Below, one piece after another: positions 46,262 through 59,299 of a stretch of 64,000 nt of DNA. The notes under the pieces were generated by a model. It worked only from the letters and a program-made list of their open reading frames with translations, was not told the origin of the DNA and ran no database searches. Both the position numbers and the translations under genes were made by a program. Origin of the DNA: Batkoa obscura (lineage: Eukaryota > Entomophthoromycota > Entomophthoromycetes > Entomophthorales > Batkoaceae); NCBI GenBank assembly GCA_030770535.1, contig JASVEC010000020.1:1-64000 (forward strand). Direction: 5' to 3'. Positions within the stretch are counted from its first letter, which is position 1; the number at the start of each line of letters is the position of its first letter.

Positions 46262-48413
46262 ACAGTATGAACTATTAATATTCTAAGTTGATTAATATAA
46301 TCCCATCGACCTGCCTTTAATCAATTTCTGTTTTTTTCTATTATTTCATAAATGATAATTTGAATCTATTATTAAATACTTTAGATTATATATTATTACT
46401 ATTTTGAAGGTGTAAACTACTTTATTTTACTATTTTCATAAATTTATCATGAAATTAAATACGAGATATGAAAATACCTTTATTCTAATAAAACACAATG
46501 TTACTGCTGCAACACCTTATAAAAATCAAACTATAAAGTATAGAGAGTACATGATGGTTTGAATCTGATTTAGTTTAACTAATATTAGATTAATGCAACT
46601 AGAGAAATTACATAATTATTATCCTAGCCTTCTAAATCGAGATTATATAAGCACATTTTTACTTAAACTTTGAATATCCAGTATTCATTGTGTTGTTCAT
46701 GCGAGAATGCGAGTTGCAGGGGTTAGGAAGAGGTGAGGGTACTAACCAGACAAGCATTAGCTTTTTTACTTCAAAAAAACTCCTATTTCAGATAAGGCTT
46801 TGTTTCAGTTAAAAAAGGAATTATTTAGAAATAAAAAGTAGCTGTTATATGCTTTTAATAAGGTTAAGTTAGAGAAGCTAGGGTTAATGTTTAAATTTAA
46901 CTAGATTTAATCAGCTATTTGTTTGATAAAAATCAATACTTTACCAAAAACGCTACCAACTCAGCCAGTACACTCCTACCACTGAAATTTAATTTGATTT
47001 TTAAGCTTGAAGTTAAAATGCTTTGGCTAAAAACCAAACAACTTGATGTGATTGCTTTTATTAGATTTTTAACACACAGCTAAACCAAGCTGTTATTGAT
47101 TTCGTAAAAGAACTAAAGAAATTGTAGAGTCAAATAAATTTAGATTATTTAGTATTCAAAACTTTAGAATAAACAATATCTAGCAACTTGAATAACCCAA
47201 AGGCAATGAAATCATTAAGAATCTCATATAAGAAATTCAAGTCCTGATATCAGTTTAATTACACTATATTAATATAATAAAGCCACGAAACTATATCTTA
47301 GATCCTTTCCAAGCCTACCTGATTAGATTGAACTCCCTTACTCGGCTAATAAACAACAACTTGCTTCTCCTACTTCTACTGAATTGCTTATGTAGTAGAG
47401 AGTTTGCCAGAGCGAGGATGTTAAAAATTAGAAATTAAGTTGATACTAAAAGCAAATCAACAATGTGTTCATCTTATGCCCTGATCATCCTACAGGGTCA
47501 AACCCATCTAACAAAAACTTACCTTTGCTGACAGATCTGGGGCCAAGCAGGATGTAGCACTTCGTCAGAATTGTTAAAAGGCTAAATAGTAAAGATGATT
47601 TCATTAAAAAAATTAGATCTTCTCAATAAAAAATATTTTATACTTAGATTTTACAAAATATACCCTAAATGGATTAAATAGCTATATGGGATTTGATTAT
47701 ATTTTTAGTCAAATTTGAGAATTGAGCATTTAGCTAAATAAGCAATCAAAAATGATTCTGGTTGTTTATTAAATTTTTAAAGCATAATTATAAACTTTTA
47801 TTATAATTTTCAACAATTATCAATGGTGTTTTATTTCATTTAAAATAAACAAAAATCAATCGTATAAAATATAGTAAGAATCGTGATATTATTCTTTTTC
47901 TTTTGATATCATTAAATATTCCGCTTATGTCTTTTTTGTATTAAAATTTATCGTATTGAGTTCTACATTGATTTCATGCGATTTGTTTTTTGTCTAGACA
48001 GTGATTTTAACTTTAAGTCAAGCTGATGAATTATTGTGATATACAACTTCAAGGTATAAAAAATATTTTAAAGTAAGAAATAAAATCTCTAATTATTTTT
48101 ATCCCTTTGAGTACTCATAAAAATCAACTATGATCTACAAAAAGTTTTAAACACAGTTAGCTTAGTAGTAAAGAAATAACTAAATTAAAAAAACTTATTT
48201 TAATTTAGATGATAGCAGTCGTAAATTTTTAAAAATATATATTGTAGTATAAATCATAATATCAAACAAGTAAATTTCCTAGTCTTATTTCATCTAAATG
48301 AAGCTTTTTTAGTTGATATTTTTGTTGACATTTTATTGAACCTTATACAAAAGTGTGGTATCTCCATTTTACAAATTTGTTAAGCTAAAATTTTCACTAG
48401 GCTTGAATTAATG

Positions 48414-48517
48414 CTATGAGAGGATGTATTTTTTGTTTAGGAATTTTATTAGCAATTGTTCTACTCAGATGGTGCTTAAAAATGGAAAGGGTGATGAAAT
48501 AAAAAACACCTCCATAT
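48414..48517 (+). mobile_element. Foldback MITE copy 11 (diverged)
   Basis: TATGAGAGGATGTATTTTTT at the left and CACCTCCATAT at the right. The core reads CTCAGATGGTGCTTAAAAATGG, diverged from AAATAGCGCTTAAAA. Confidence 0.8.
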
Positions 48518-48901
48518 ACAGGTTGTCTAATGTTTTAATGGTCAATATAAAGGTGTATAATCTAGTGAAAAATACGATTACACTAATAAAATTGATAAAA
48601 AATAATAGAAAAATATTTGAATTTTATTCTTTTTTATTTTATTTTATTCAAACTATAATAAAATGATAAAGCTATTATTTTTAAAGCAATTATATACAAT
48701 AGTCATTTTCTAAAATTTTGATCAAATTTTAATAAATTTTTCTAATTTACAATTAAAAAACATTAGTACATATTTCGAAGCCTTCTGTATCATCTAATAT
48801 TGCTATATTAAAGGTTTATTTAATTTTTTTTAATATGAATTGCTACTTTTATAAAACCGTGTACTCTAAATTAATTAAATCAACCAAAGATTTTTGAAAG
48901 C

Positions 48902-49007
48902 ATATGGGGATGTATTTTTGTATTTAAGAATTTTACTGACAATTTTTCCACATAAATAGCGCTTAAAAAATGGAAAAATAATGAAACTAAAAAAAACAGC
49001 CCCATAT
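48902..49007 (+). mobile_element. Foldback MITE copy 12
   Basis: Near-consensus: ATATGGGGATGTATTTTTGT to ACAGCCCCATAT, core AAATAGCGCTTAAAAAATGG. Left member of a convergent pair with copy 13. Confidence 0.9.
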
Positions 49008-49148
49008 TAAAGAGGAATTTTTATAGATAGTATTCAAACTTAAATTCCAGTATAAATAATTTGTATTTCTGTTAAATCTCTGCTGATTTTAATTTTGTTT
49101 TTTCTGCTGAAAACTTTTCCTGTATCTGTATTATATTTAAAAAAAATG

Positions 49149-49248
49149 AGATGAGGATGTTTTTTTTAGTCTCATTACTTCTATTTTTTAAGGCCTATTT
49201 GAGCAGAAAAATTGTTAGTAAAATTCTTAAACAAATACATCCTCATAT
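49149..49248 (-). mobile_element. Foldback MITE copy 13
   Basis: Opposite orientation to copy 12, 141 bp away. AGATGAGGATGT to ACATCCTCATAT; centre TTAAGGCCTATTTGAGC. Confidence 0.87.
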
Positions 49249-49679
49249 TATATATATTCAAGCATCAAATTATATTATAGAAGCCTTTTAGTTTGCGTCT
49301 TTTAGGCTAAAAAATTTATATCAAAGCTTTTAATGTAAATAAAAATTTAAATTTTAAATGACTCATTTTAAGCCACTTTGTTTTAGTATTAATAACTCTA
49401 GTATTTTTGATATTATCGATACGGGTTAAGATCAGTAAAAATCAGATATTTTAAACCATGTTTATTAATATCCATTATCTTACTCCTCCTTCTTTCAAAA
49501 TTATAGTGCATTAAAAATACCCATAATAACTCTAAACATCCTGTATTAAAATAAAAGCAAGTTTATTCCTTTCTATTTTTATTTTTAAGTATTTTTATAT
49601 AACTAATAGTTCAGCTCAATTTTTTTTTTTGAAAAATACACTCAATTGTAACTTTAAGTATCTGTTATTTAATTTTAAT

Positions 49680-52130
49680 ATGTCACTTCCGATAAGCAAA
49701 TGGCCGGTACGTCATAAACTAATTTTGATCGAAGCAGCCAAAAAATACCAGTTTGAAGCATGGGAGCATGTACAATATTATTTAATGAATCATCCATGGA
49801 CCAAGTTAGAAATCGATGTTAATGTAACTTTAAAAAATCACAAATTTTAATTCAAACTAAACCAAATTTTAGGATACAGAGCTAGCTCTCATTCAATTAT
49901 TAGATAGCTTTTCAACTGATATTTCCGTGTTGAAGTAATTAAGTTTGAGTTTAAAAGTGAGAACACTAACAGTTTTTATTAGAAATGAAAATGATAATAA
50001 GATGTTTGATGAAATTTATCAAGCAATAAGGACAGAATATAAGAATGTCTTAAAGGAACAGCAAACAGAAGTCAACGAAATTTTCAAGGCTCTCAAACGT
50101 AAAGCAGATGATACGATTGCTAGTCCATTGAAAAATAGAAAGAAAAATGGTAATGATTTTTATAATCAGATTATCAATTGAAGTTCATTTTTTTTAGATA
50201 GTGACAGTGGTAATGAATCTGAAATCGAGGATAAAACTGAGAATAGTAAAATTAATTTTGAGCTGCTCAGGGACCCAGAGTATTTTAAAATGGTTAACCA
50301 AAACCTTAAAGTTTTATTTAAAAATGTTTTGGATAAGGAAAGTAAACAATCGAATGAATTAGAAAACGGTATTTAACAGTTTTTATTTTATTTCAATTAG
50401 TAATTTTTTTAGAAAAAATAATTGAAGATTATAATACCGTTGTTGAAATCAATGACGATACAGTTGGAACACCTACCACTTTAGAAAATCAAAATCAAAG
50501 TTTAAACTTAACAGATAAGCCTACACTTGAGAAAACTAACTCTTCAAATAAAAAATCAGAATCTGTAATCTTAATCACAAATTCGGAAAAAGCAAGCGAC
50601 CTAAGTGCTGAATCAACAAAGTTAACAAAAGGTCAAGCTATTGGAACATATGATATGGAATTAAAAGGAAAAGACTCGATGAAAGCATTAACTATTAAAG
50701 ATATTGGGTTAGAAAACCAAACAGATGAAGGTAATTGTAACAAATTTAGTATTAAAACTAAATAATAATTTAAAAATTTTCAAGATAGCAATTATGAAAA
50801 TATTAATAATGAAGAAAGTGAACTTAATTCACAAAAGAATAATTCTGAGGAAATCATACCTTTAGGAGAAACCTTGCCAGAAGCAGCAATTGAAACAACA
50901 AATACAACTGTGTCAGATGAAAATAAAGAAACTACTCACGAATTAGAAAGTAAAATTGAAACAATAGTTGATAAACAGAAGCCCTTATTAGATATACAAG
51001 AGCAACCAAAGAGGGATATGGTATCTAACACTTCTGATATAGTTCAAGAATCGAATGATATGACCAATGAAGGTGAAAAAACAGGTAAAATAATAGAATG
51101 TCTAATAGTGCATCTAACTTATTTTATAGTAAATGCTAGTGTTTCAATCAATGATAAAGAATTGTTTATCAAAGATAAGAAATTTAATGGAGAGAATGAA
51201 ATAAACGTTGAAAATAGCAATATTAAAGAAGCTCCTCAATCAATATCAATCGGATATTCGAATATACTCAATGATCCAGAAGTCATGAGCAAGGATGAAA
51301 AGAATAAATCACATGAAATCAAGGAGTATAATAATGAGAAAAATGATGCTCAAAAACATATCGAGGAAGAGGAAATAAATAACGGAGACATTGATGATAA
51401 TGAACAAAAAGCTGTGATTGAAGTTGAAAATATTGAATACAGTGATTCTCAAGGTTTAGCAAAGGTGGAAGAAGAGATGGATGAAATAATAAAGAAGTTG
51501 AAAATGGAAGGAGAAAATGAAAAGGGTATCGAAATTAAACAAGAGAAGAAAGAAGAAAGAATAGGAACACCCACCATAAAAGGAATATTGAGCAAAAATA
51601 AAGAAATTAAAGAAGAAAAGAAGCAAGTTAGCTTTATCAATATACCAACTGAAGCTAATACTACCTTCACATCTACAGTGAATACTCCCTCTACTATTGC
51701 AGATCACACACCTTCTGAATTTTACGTTAAAGACAACCCAAAGAAGTGGAAAAAATTGGCTCTTATGGTCTTAAGAGAAATTTCAAATCATCGGTTAGCA
51801 CCTTTGTTTCAGAAGCCTATTAAAGAAACAGTAGCACCAGGTTACTATGATATTGTATTAGAGCCTATTGATTTAAATAAAATAGCCAGGAAAATTAAAG
51901 AAGGGGTAAGTAATTTAATTATCATTTATCATATATTTACATTAATTAATCATAAATAGACAATTACAAATACTGAAGAATTTACACGAGATATTTTATT
52001 AATGTGTCAAAATGCTCTAATGTTTAATCGACAAGACACTGAGATTTATGCAATGGCTTTAGAAATGTTACAAGCTGTACAATCTAACCTTGAAACTTTA
52101 ATGGAAACGGATCTTTATCGATTAAATTAA
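49680..52130 (+). CDS. BRD8-like bromodomain protein (NuA4-type)
   Basis: Seven exons (49680-49823, 49873-49934, 49983-50149, 50198-50368, 50413-50730, 50785-51905, 51960-52130) give 717 aa, or 702 if a further 45-nt intron at 51085-51129 is removed. The N-terminus (WPVRHKLILIEAAKKYQFEAWEHV) matches the SANT-like start of BRD8. A coiled segment (about 70-110) and a long acidic, low-complexity middle follow. A bromodomain ends the protein (about 590-700: LALMVLREISNH, YYDIVLEPIDLNKIARKIKEG, LMCQNALMFNRQD). BRD8/Bdc1 is a subunit of the NuA4/TIP60 histone acetyltransferase. It converges on the aminotransferase gene, with 7 bp between their stops. Confidence 0.8.
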
Positions 52131-52137
52131 TAAATTG

Positions 52138-53654
52138 CTAGTTTAAATATTCAACCCATTCTGAAGGTTTTTCACCATACTATAAACCAATATTAATATT
52201 TTATTATATTGTTATCACTATTCTATTTACTTGTATTGATAAAATTTCATTAAATAATTTTGATGCCAATGGGCCAGCTTGTGCAATACTATCATTTTCG
52301 TCTAAAGGAATCCTGATAATCTTAAAATAAACTAATTAAATTTCGCATAATATTTTATATTTCTTACATCTCCTTTGTAATAAATCTCTTTGATTGGCGA
52401 TATAATACATGCTGTACCTGTGCCAAACATTTCTAAAAGCTAATATTATATTATTAATATATTATATTTACTATTGTAATTATTGGTTTACTCTATTTTC
52501 AGCAACTAATTGGATTATGTCCTTCATTGTAATACTCCCTTCTACCATTTTAATTTCAGAGTCTGAAGCCATAAGTTCAACAATTGAAGCACGTGTGACT
52601 CCAGGCAAAATAGTGCCATCCAATGGTGGAGTTTTTAAAACTTTATCTAATTTGAAAATGATTAAACAAGGTAGAACATTACATAAAAATAAAACGTACT
52701 CTTCTGCTCATCTATATAGTACAAAAACAAATTCATTGTACCAACCTCTGTAATACTTTCCTCTTCTCCAAACAGCCATAAATTTTGTTGACAGTTGTAC
52801 TGTTTTGCTATATTTTGAGCTAAAAGTCCAGGGCCATAATTGCTAAATAAAGGTTAATAAGTATATTCTTCTTGTAAAATAAATTACATACCCTCCAATT
52901 TTTGAGCTTCCTGTACCCCCAGGCCAAGCTCTAACAAACTCTTTGGTAGCATACAAGCGAACCGCTTGAAATCCAGTGGGATAGTATGGGCCTACTGGTG
53001 AGCAAATGACATAGAGTAATGCTTTATTTGAGGAAGCAACGCCTAAATAACTCTAATTTCCATTAGCTTGATTACTTCATAGGATAAAAAAATCCTTACT
53101 TGTGTAGCAATAACGGTAGGTCTTATATATAATGAGTACCCTTTTTGATCTGGGATCCATCTTTGATCTGTTAGGATCAATTTTTTAATTACTTCGAGTA
53201 GTTCAATTTCATTAAATGTAGGCAAAGTCAAACGTTTACAAGAGTCATTTAAACGTTTCATATTGTCTAAGGCTCTAAATAAAATGATTTTGCCTTCCTT
53301 TGTTTTATACGCTTTTAAACCTTCAAAACACTTTTACGATCAATTTTAATTCATTAAAAAGATAATATAAATAATAAAGGTTACCTCAATACCATAATGA
53401 AATACTAAAGCTGATGGATCTAAACTTAAGTTTTGATATGGTTGAATCTTAGCTTGGTCCCAACCTGCAGTTGAGTCCCATTCTATGCTTAACATATGGT
53501 CACTAAAGGTTTTGCCAAATTGTAACTCTTCATTTGGGACTAATGGCTTCAATTCTTTTGATACTTCGATCTTTATATTATTTTTCTATAATATATGATT
53601 AATAAACATAAATCATTATCTTGTTTAAAATGTAAATACGTTTATTTCTTGCAT
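52138..53654 (-). CDS. Branched-chain amino acid aminotransferase
   Basis: Nine exons on the minus strand (53654-53640, 53585-53385, 53330-53100, 53052-52892, 52842-52700, 52646-52492, 52439-52368, 52320-52231, 52179-52138) give 369 aa. Conserved class IV aminotransferase blocks: [70 protein letters not shown], the PLP lysine in [29 protein letters not shown] and [13 protein letters not shown]. It transfers amino groups between leucine, isoleucine or valine and 2-oxoglutarate. The five-codon first exon (MQEIN) leaves no room for a presequence, so a cytosolic enzyme is likely. The acceptor of exon 4 was set by frame ([10 protein letters not shown]). Confidence 0.95.
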
Positions 53655-55400
53655 TTTAAGAATAAAATTTTGATTTTTTGTTGATAAAGTGAGTTGCTTT
53701 TATAATCAAAGTATAGTCACGTTTTATGATTTTTTATGACTCAAACTGGATCAAGTGGAACCATTAAGAATAATTTCAAAGTATAGATAAGAGATAGAAG
53801 TAATAATAATAATAATAATAAATAAAGCTAAGATTTTAATTTAAAAAAAGAATATGATACTAATGTTTTTAGTCAGTGTAATCAAGGTTTTATTAAATTT
53901 CAAGCTTAAAAAGTAAAAATCATGTATTGATAAGTAAAAGCTAATTCAAAAACTACTCATTTTTGAAAAATATTACATTTTCTGAAAATCCTTTACTTTA
54001 CTTATGAAATAGACAAATAACATTATAAGCTACTGTATAGGGGATTCACTATCTGCCTAAAAAGTAAAAAATATTTTCTAGTAAGAAGTGCTTGATACCG
54101 AAATTCCATGTCACTACGACTTTAGGTTGCTTAAAATACTCCCTGGATTTGTAATACTCCTTAATAGATAGACTGATTTATTATAATATCGTTTAAAATA
54201 ATTAATAGCAGTGCTACTTAATATAAAATAGTAATAAGTAATTAAAAAAAATTCAACGTTCGAAAATGAGAAGTATTTTATTAAGCTTCTAAAAAACAAA
54301 TAGTAATAAAATATGGGGATGTATTTTTTTGTTTAAGAATTTTACTAACAATTTTTCCACTTAAATAGCGCTTAAAAAATGAATAAAGTAATGAAATCAA
54401 AAAAAACATCCCCATATATTCATTCTTTTTATAATAAAGTATCCTCGTAGTAAGTTTAATTTAATTTTAAGCTGAATTACTGAGTTTCTCATAGCAACTA
54501 CTTCTAACATTGATTATTTTCAAATGATTTTCAAACTCAGGATAAAATTCGTGATTCTATATAATAAACAATCAATGCTTATTAATAATTTAAGAAGGAG
54601 TGTAGTGAAATAGAAAGTAGTCCTTTAGGTAGGAAAGAACGGATGATATGGATTTGAGATTAGTATGAAGAAAGAGGTTTTTACAGTTATTTTAGTAAAA
54701 ATAAAGATAATTAAACTATATGTTATAATTTAAGATATTGAATAGATTGTTATAATGTTAATAATCATATTAGAATATTAAAGTACATGAATAAAAAACA
54801 TTATAATTTATGGACTAAAATCTTTATTGTGATACAAATATCATTTCACCTCCATATACCTTATAAAAATCCAATTACAAGATATAAAGTATTAAAGATC
54901 TAGATACAACGTTAGTTTAATCCACACTATAATAATAGAACTAAATTAAATTACATCTTAGTTCTTTTGTTTATCTTATCAGCTCAGCAAAATATTTACA
55001 TTAATGTTAAAAATTGTCTCTACTGATTTCTTTTTTGGTTGAAAGAGGAACGAAGAAGCTAGAAAGGTTGAAGGTCAATAACTAAGTCAATACTATGAGC
55101 CAGTTAATAAACATAATCTCTTTTCACTAAATTAACATACTGATTCGATTTGCTTTTTACATCCAGAAAAATTAACTTTTTATTAGACCGTCTGTAAGAG
55201 CCAGCAGAGGTCTATCATTTATGAATTATTAAAAAACTAGATGTAGAGGTATTTCCTTGTAAAAAGTATTTAAGATTGAGTCTTTTTAAATTAGATTCTC
55301 TAGTTTTAATTGGACAAAATTAACGCTGTTTAATTGGTTCTATTAAATTCAATTATTTTGAAAAATAAAATTGAAATAAGCTTCATTTAAACTTCATTAA
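53655..55400. other. Intergenic region
   Basis: About 1.7 kb. MITE copy 14 lies at 54311-54417. Bases about 54800-55250 are somewhat less AT-rich and share a weak resemblance (ACCTTATAAAAATC and flanks) with 46450-46620 downstream of VMA1. No ORF is supported; a minus-strand frame at 54114-54299 looks random. Confidence 0.45.
54311..54417 (+). mobile_element. Foldback MITE copy 14
   Basis: Consensus-like: ATATGGGGATGTATTTTTTT to ACATCCCCATAT, so both 12-bp ends are perfect inverted repeats. Core AAATAGCGCTTAAAAAATG. Unpaired. Confidence 0.92.
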
Positions 55401-57953
55401 ATGGGTAAAAAGAATCGCAAGAATAAAGGAAACAACGGTGAAAGTAACCCTCAACCAAGTCAACCTCGAGGAAATTTTGGAAATGGTAAGATGGGAATAA
55501 AACAGATTGCCAAAGCCGCCGAGAAAAGAAACAGTAATCTTGGAAAAAAGACATTAGATGGTAAAAAAATGAAAAAAAAAACTTCAACTGCAGACATTCG
55601 AACTCCAAAAGAACAACGTTTGTTCAATAATAGCAATGAGAAACTATTGTCATTTCCTGTTAACAAAATGGAACTTGGTTCAGAAATGGAAGATAATATT
55701 GAAGAAGAAGATGAAACTACAAAATTAGAAAAAGAACATATTGAGTTGACAAAGAATAAAAGGAAGGATGATAAAGATATAAAAAGCGAAAAACAAAGTT
55801 TAAAATTACCAATTAAAGATGTCAAGGGTAAACTGATTCGTGCTAAAGACGTAGTAGAATCAGAATCAGAAAGCGACAGTGAAGATAAAGAAGAAGAGGA
55901 AGAAGTTTTTAGTGGCAGTGAATTAGAATTCGAAGATGAAAATGAAAATAATGGAAACAATGAAAATGAAATTGTGGACATTAATTCAAAAGAATATGTT
56001 ACTGAAAAATTAGAACAGATGGCTACTATGGCTCAAGATATTATGAGTTCACCTGAAGATAATGTAATACTATTATTTGTTTGTTATATTAGGTTATATT
56101 TATACTAATTTGTTTTATTATTTATGATTGCTATTAGTATCCTCGACTTAAAGAATTAAAATTATTCTGTTTTGATAAAAACTTGATGGTACGTAAATAT
56201 GGTTATTTAACTTTATTATCTTTATTTAAAGATATTTTACCAAGGTAAATTTAATTACTATAACTAGTAATAATTGTATAATTATTAAACAATTATTACT
56301 ATATTAGTTATCGTATTCGTCCATTAACAGAAGCAGAAAGAAAGATGAAAGTATCTAAAGAAGTTAAAAAACAAAGGATTTATGAAGAATCTTTAGTCTC
56401 TTCTTATCAATCTTATATAAAAACTTTAATTAATCAATATAAAGGTAATTTCATTTATTATATAATTTATAATATTAGTATAATATTTTGTTTTATTTAG
56501 CTTCAGTTCAAAATGATGAAAAATATGAAGGATTTAAGACAATAGTAATTAAATGCTTAACAGAGTTGATGGTATCAAAAGCTGGCTTTAATTTTGAAGA
56601 TGACATTATTCAATTTATAGCTCGTAAAATGAGTACCACTAATGAAGATATGGATTTAGATAGATGTATTGAATATAGTGTTAGATTATTCAAAGAAGAT
56701 GAAATAGGTTATAGTAGCTTAAAATTAGTACAAAGTTTAACAAAAAGTATCAAACATAAAGAATATAAAATAGCAGCTAAAGTATTAAGGATTTTTATCC
56801 ATTTAAAATTAAGTGATAATTTAATTAAAAAAGATTCAGATAATAAAAACAAAAAAGATAAAGATAATAAAAATAAAAGAAAAATAGTTGTTGATAAAAA
56901 ATTATTAGATGAACGTAAAGAACATTTATCTAAAAAGAGAAAGAAAAGAATGAAGGCTCAAAAAGAAATTGAAAGAGAAATGCAAGAAGCTGAAGCTGAA
57001 TATACGGTTGAAGAAAAAGACAAAGTTCAATCCGAATTATTAAAAAGTATTTTTATTATTTACTTCCGTGTTTTAAAAGAAGCTCCAAGTACTCGTTTAT
57101 TCCCTGTAACCCTTGAAGGTCTTTCAAAGTAATTTTTAATTTACTACTAATTTAGTTTATATATTAAAATTTATTTTTAGGTTTGGACATCTTATTAGTG
57201 TAGATTTCTTTAGTGATTTATTATTGGTATTAAAAAAAATACTTAAAGAGGGATTAAATTCTTCAAGTAATAACAAATCGGATATAGTTGATCCAATAGT
57301 TCATTCCTCAGTAGAAGTAATACGTTGCCAATTATTATGTATATTAACAGCGTTTAAATTGTTGTCTGGGCAAGGACAAGCTTTAAATTTAGACTTGAAG
57401 GATTTTTATACATATATGTATGATCTTATATTAAAAGTAGCATATTTACCTTCATGTGAAAATAATTTAGAAATTGAAAATGATAAAAATAATTCACAAA
57501 AAAAAGATCAATTTATTGCTCCATCAATTTATCACTTAGTTATTGATTGTTTAGATGCTTTATTTTTTAGACGTGAAAGGGTTAGTTTGTTAAGAGCTGC
57601 TTCCTTCTTAAAAAGATTATCTACCCTCTGTTTTTATTATCCTCAGCCTACAGCTGCCAAACTTATGGGTATGTGTAAGGCCTTTTTAATTGTAAGTATA
57701 TTATTTATTTTTAAAATATAAGCACTGAACATTAATTTTCTAATAACAGAAATATCCTGGTCTTGATCGTATGCTTTCTTCTGAAGAAGTGGCTGGAGAA
57801 GGTTCCTTTCAGCCATTTGCTGTGGATCCAGATGCAGCCAATCCATTTAGTACACATCTCTTTGATTTACCTGCTTTATTCAATACTTATTATGATCCTA
57901 AACTTAAAAGTGCTGCTTTAGAAACTATTAGAGCTACTCAAATTAGAAAATAA
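55401..57953 (+). CDS. NOC3: Nucleolar complex protein 3 (Noc3)
   Basis: Six exons (55401-56063, 56138-56244, 56308-56444, 56501-57128, 57181-57691, 57750-57953) give 749 aa. A basic start (MGKKNRKNKGNN) and an acidic Ser-rich segment precede YPRLKELKLFCFDKN, YGYLTLLSLFKDILPSYRIRP, a helical repeat domain with a Lys-rich insert (about 420-470) and the CBF/Mak21-type C-terminal domain (FIIYFRVLKEAPSTRLFPV, GHLISVDFFSDLL). The end (GSFQPFAVDPDAANPFST, LFDLPALFNTYYDPKL) is diagnostic for Noc3. The protein acts with Noc2 in pre-60S maturation and nuclear export and has a reported role in replication licensing in yeast. Confidence 0.94.
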
Positions 57954-58082
57954 CTTGTTGAAAAATAGATTCGATTTAATAAAATAAAATAGAATAAACA
58001 AAACAATATGTAATAAAACAACAATTCTAGTATAACAACAATAGTAATAATAATAAATAACAAACAAATTTGGGTTTTATTT

Positions 58083-58734
58083 TTAAAGAGATTTTCCCAT
58101 AAATTTACGTTTAGTAAACATGGTCCACCATTTAGATGGAATAGTTTCTTGGCCATAAACTCTTTCCAAAAATCTTAATACTGTTTCTTGTCTTAATTGA
58201 GATATATACTGACGCAATAAATCTATAATAAGTTAATATAAATAACCATTGATTATTTCAGAAAACACTAATTCATAAAAACTACTTACCAGCTTCATGG
58301 CGGTCTTTTGGAGGGGAAAAAAGAGCATTTAATGGAAAACTTGGATCCCCGGGAATAGCAAAAGATTGTAAAGCAATATTATTTAAATGTTTTTGTACTT
58401 CATTTTGACTACTTGCACTTTTAGGTAAATTATTTAATAATTCGGAAATGAACAAAGTTAAATAAATCAAAGTTCTATCTGCTCCACCTTTAATTTCAAA
58501 ATTTTTAAATAAACAATTGGCACGAAATAAATTGAACGATTCATCAACAATGTCTTCTTCTTCTGAAGTAAAATTGGAGGATAAGATAGGTCCTCTTATC
58601 TTAGTTTTAAAAGGTAACATACTCATGTTACCTAATTGTTGTACCTCTTCTTCATTGAAATTAGAATGGTAAGCCTAACACAAAAATTAGTTGAAGTGTT
58701 TTGTTTGAATTGAATTGATTAATCTTACTGGCAT
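58083..58734 (-). CDS. Arp2/3 complex subunit 3 (ARPC3)
   Basis: Three exons on the minus strand (58734-58729, 58674-58290, 58222-58083) give 176 aa, the usual length. The first exon is only six nt (Met-Pro), continued by AYHSNFNEEEVQQLGNMSML. Conserved blocks are PFKTKIRGP, DIVDESFNLFRANCLFKNFE, GADRTLIYLTLFISELL, LQSFAIPGDPSFPLNALFSPP and, at the end, SKWWTMFTKRKFMGKSL. The p21 subunit bridges Arp3 to the complex that nucleates branched actin, as in endocytic patches. Confidence 0.95.
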
Positions 58735-59299
58735 TTTGAAGTTGTAAAAATAAAATGATTTTGTCTTTTTTTTGGATTTACCTGACACCTACCTACTCAA
58801 GTGGCTTTTATGAAGCATCCAATCAAATTTAATCAAAATTTTAGAACTTAAATATTATAGAGTTACAAAACTATAATATTATATATTATAATATCATATT
58901 ATTATTATTGATGTATTTTTAATAGCATTAAATCAAAAACTGATATTAGCTTGTTTATATTCATAAGTAAAAATCTACCATATACAATATTATTAGTAAT
59001 ATCAAGTGCTCTCTTAAATTAGTTATTATTTTTAATTTGATATATTGCTGCTACTAGCTATTTACTCAATATCATGATTAAACTAATAGTTCGCATTTAT
59101 TTATTATAATAACTAAGCTTAATTATTTGGTAAATTACTTATTGTCTTTATACAATATAATAATAATAATAAGATAAGATTTTATATTAATATTTTAAAT
59201 ACAAATCAGCTATGTCATGCCTTAATTTAATTGGTTCACTGTTTATAAAAACCAAGAAAATAATTATTTTTAAAATTATTAATCTTCTTTAATAACAAA
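58735..59299. other. Intergenic spacer, divergent genes
   Basis: AT-rich region between ARPC3 and DAD1/OST2. An ATTGG box near 59230 (TTAATTGGTTCACTG) precedes OST2 by about 70 bp. Nothing else seen. Confidence 0.5.

Larger units (their letters stand above)
46262..49679. other. Gene-free region with transposon copies and a degraded stretch
   Basis: 3.4 kb without a supported gene. It holds MITE copies 11-13. Bases about 46680-47600 are less AT-rich than the surroundings and have short protein-like runs in several frames but no long ORF, suggesting an old, decayed insertion of unknown family. The rest is AT-rich spacer; a frame at 48424-48666 overlaps a MITE and is chance. Confidence 0.5.
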
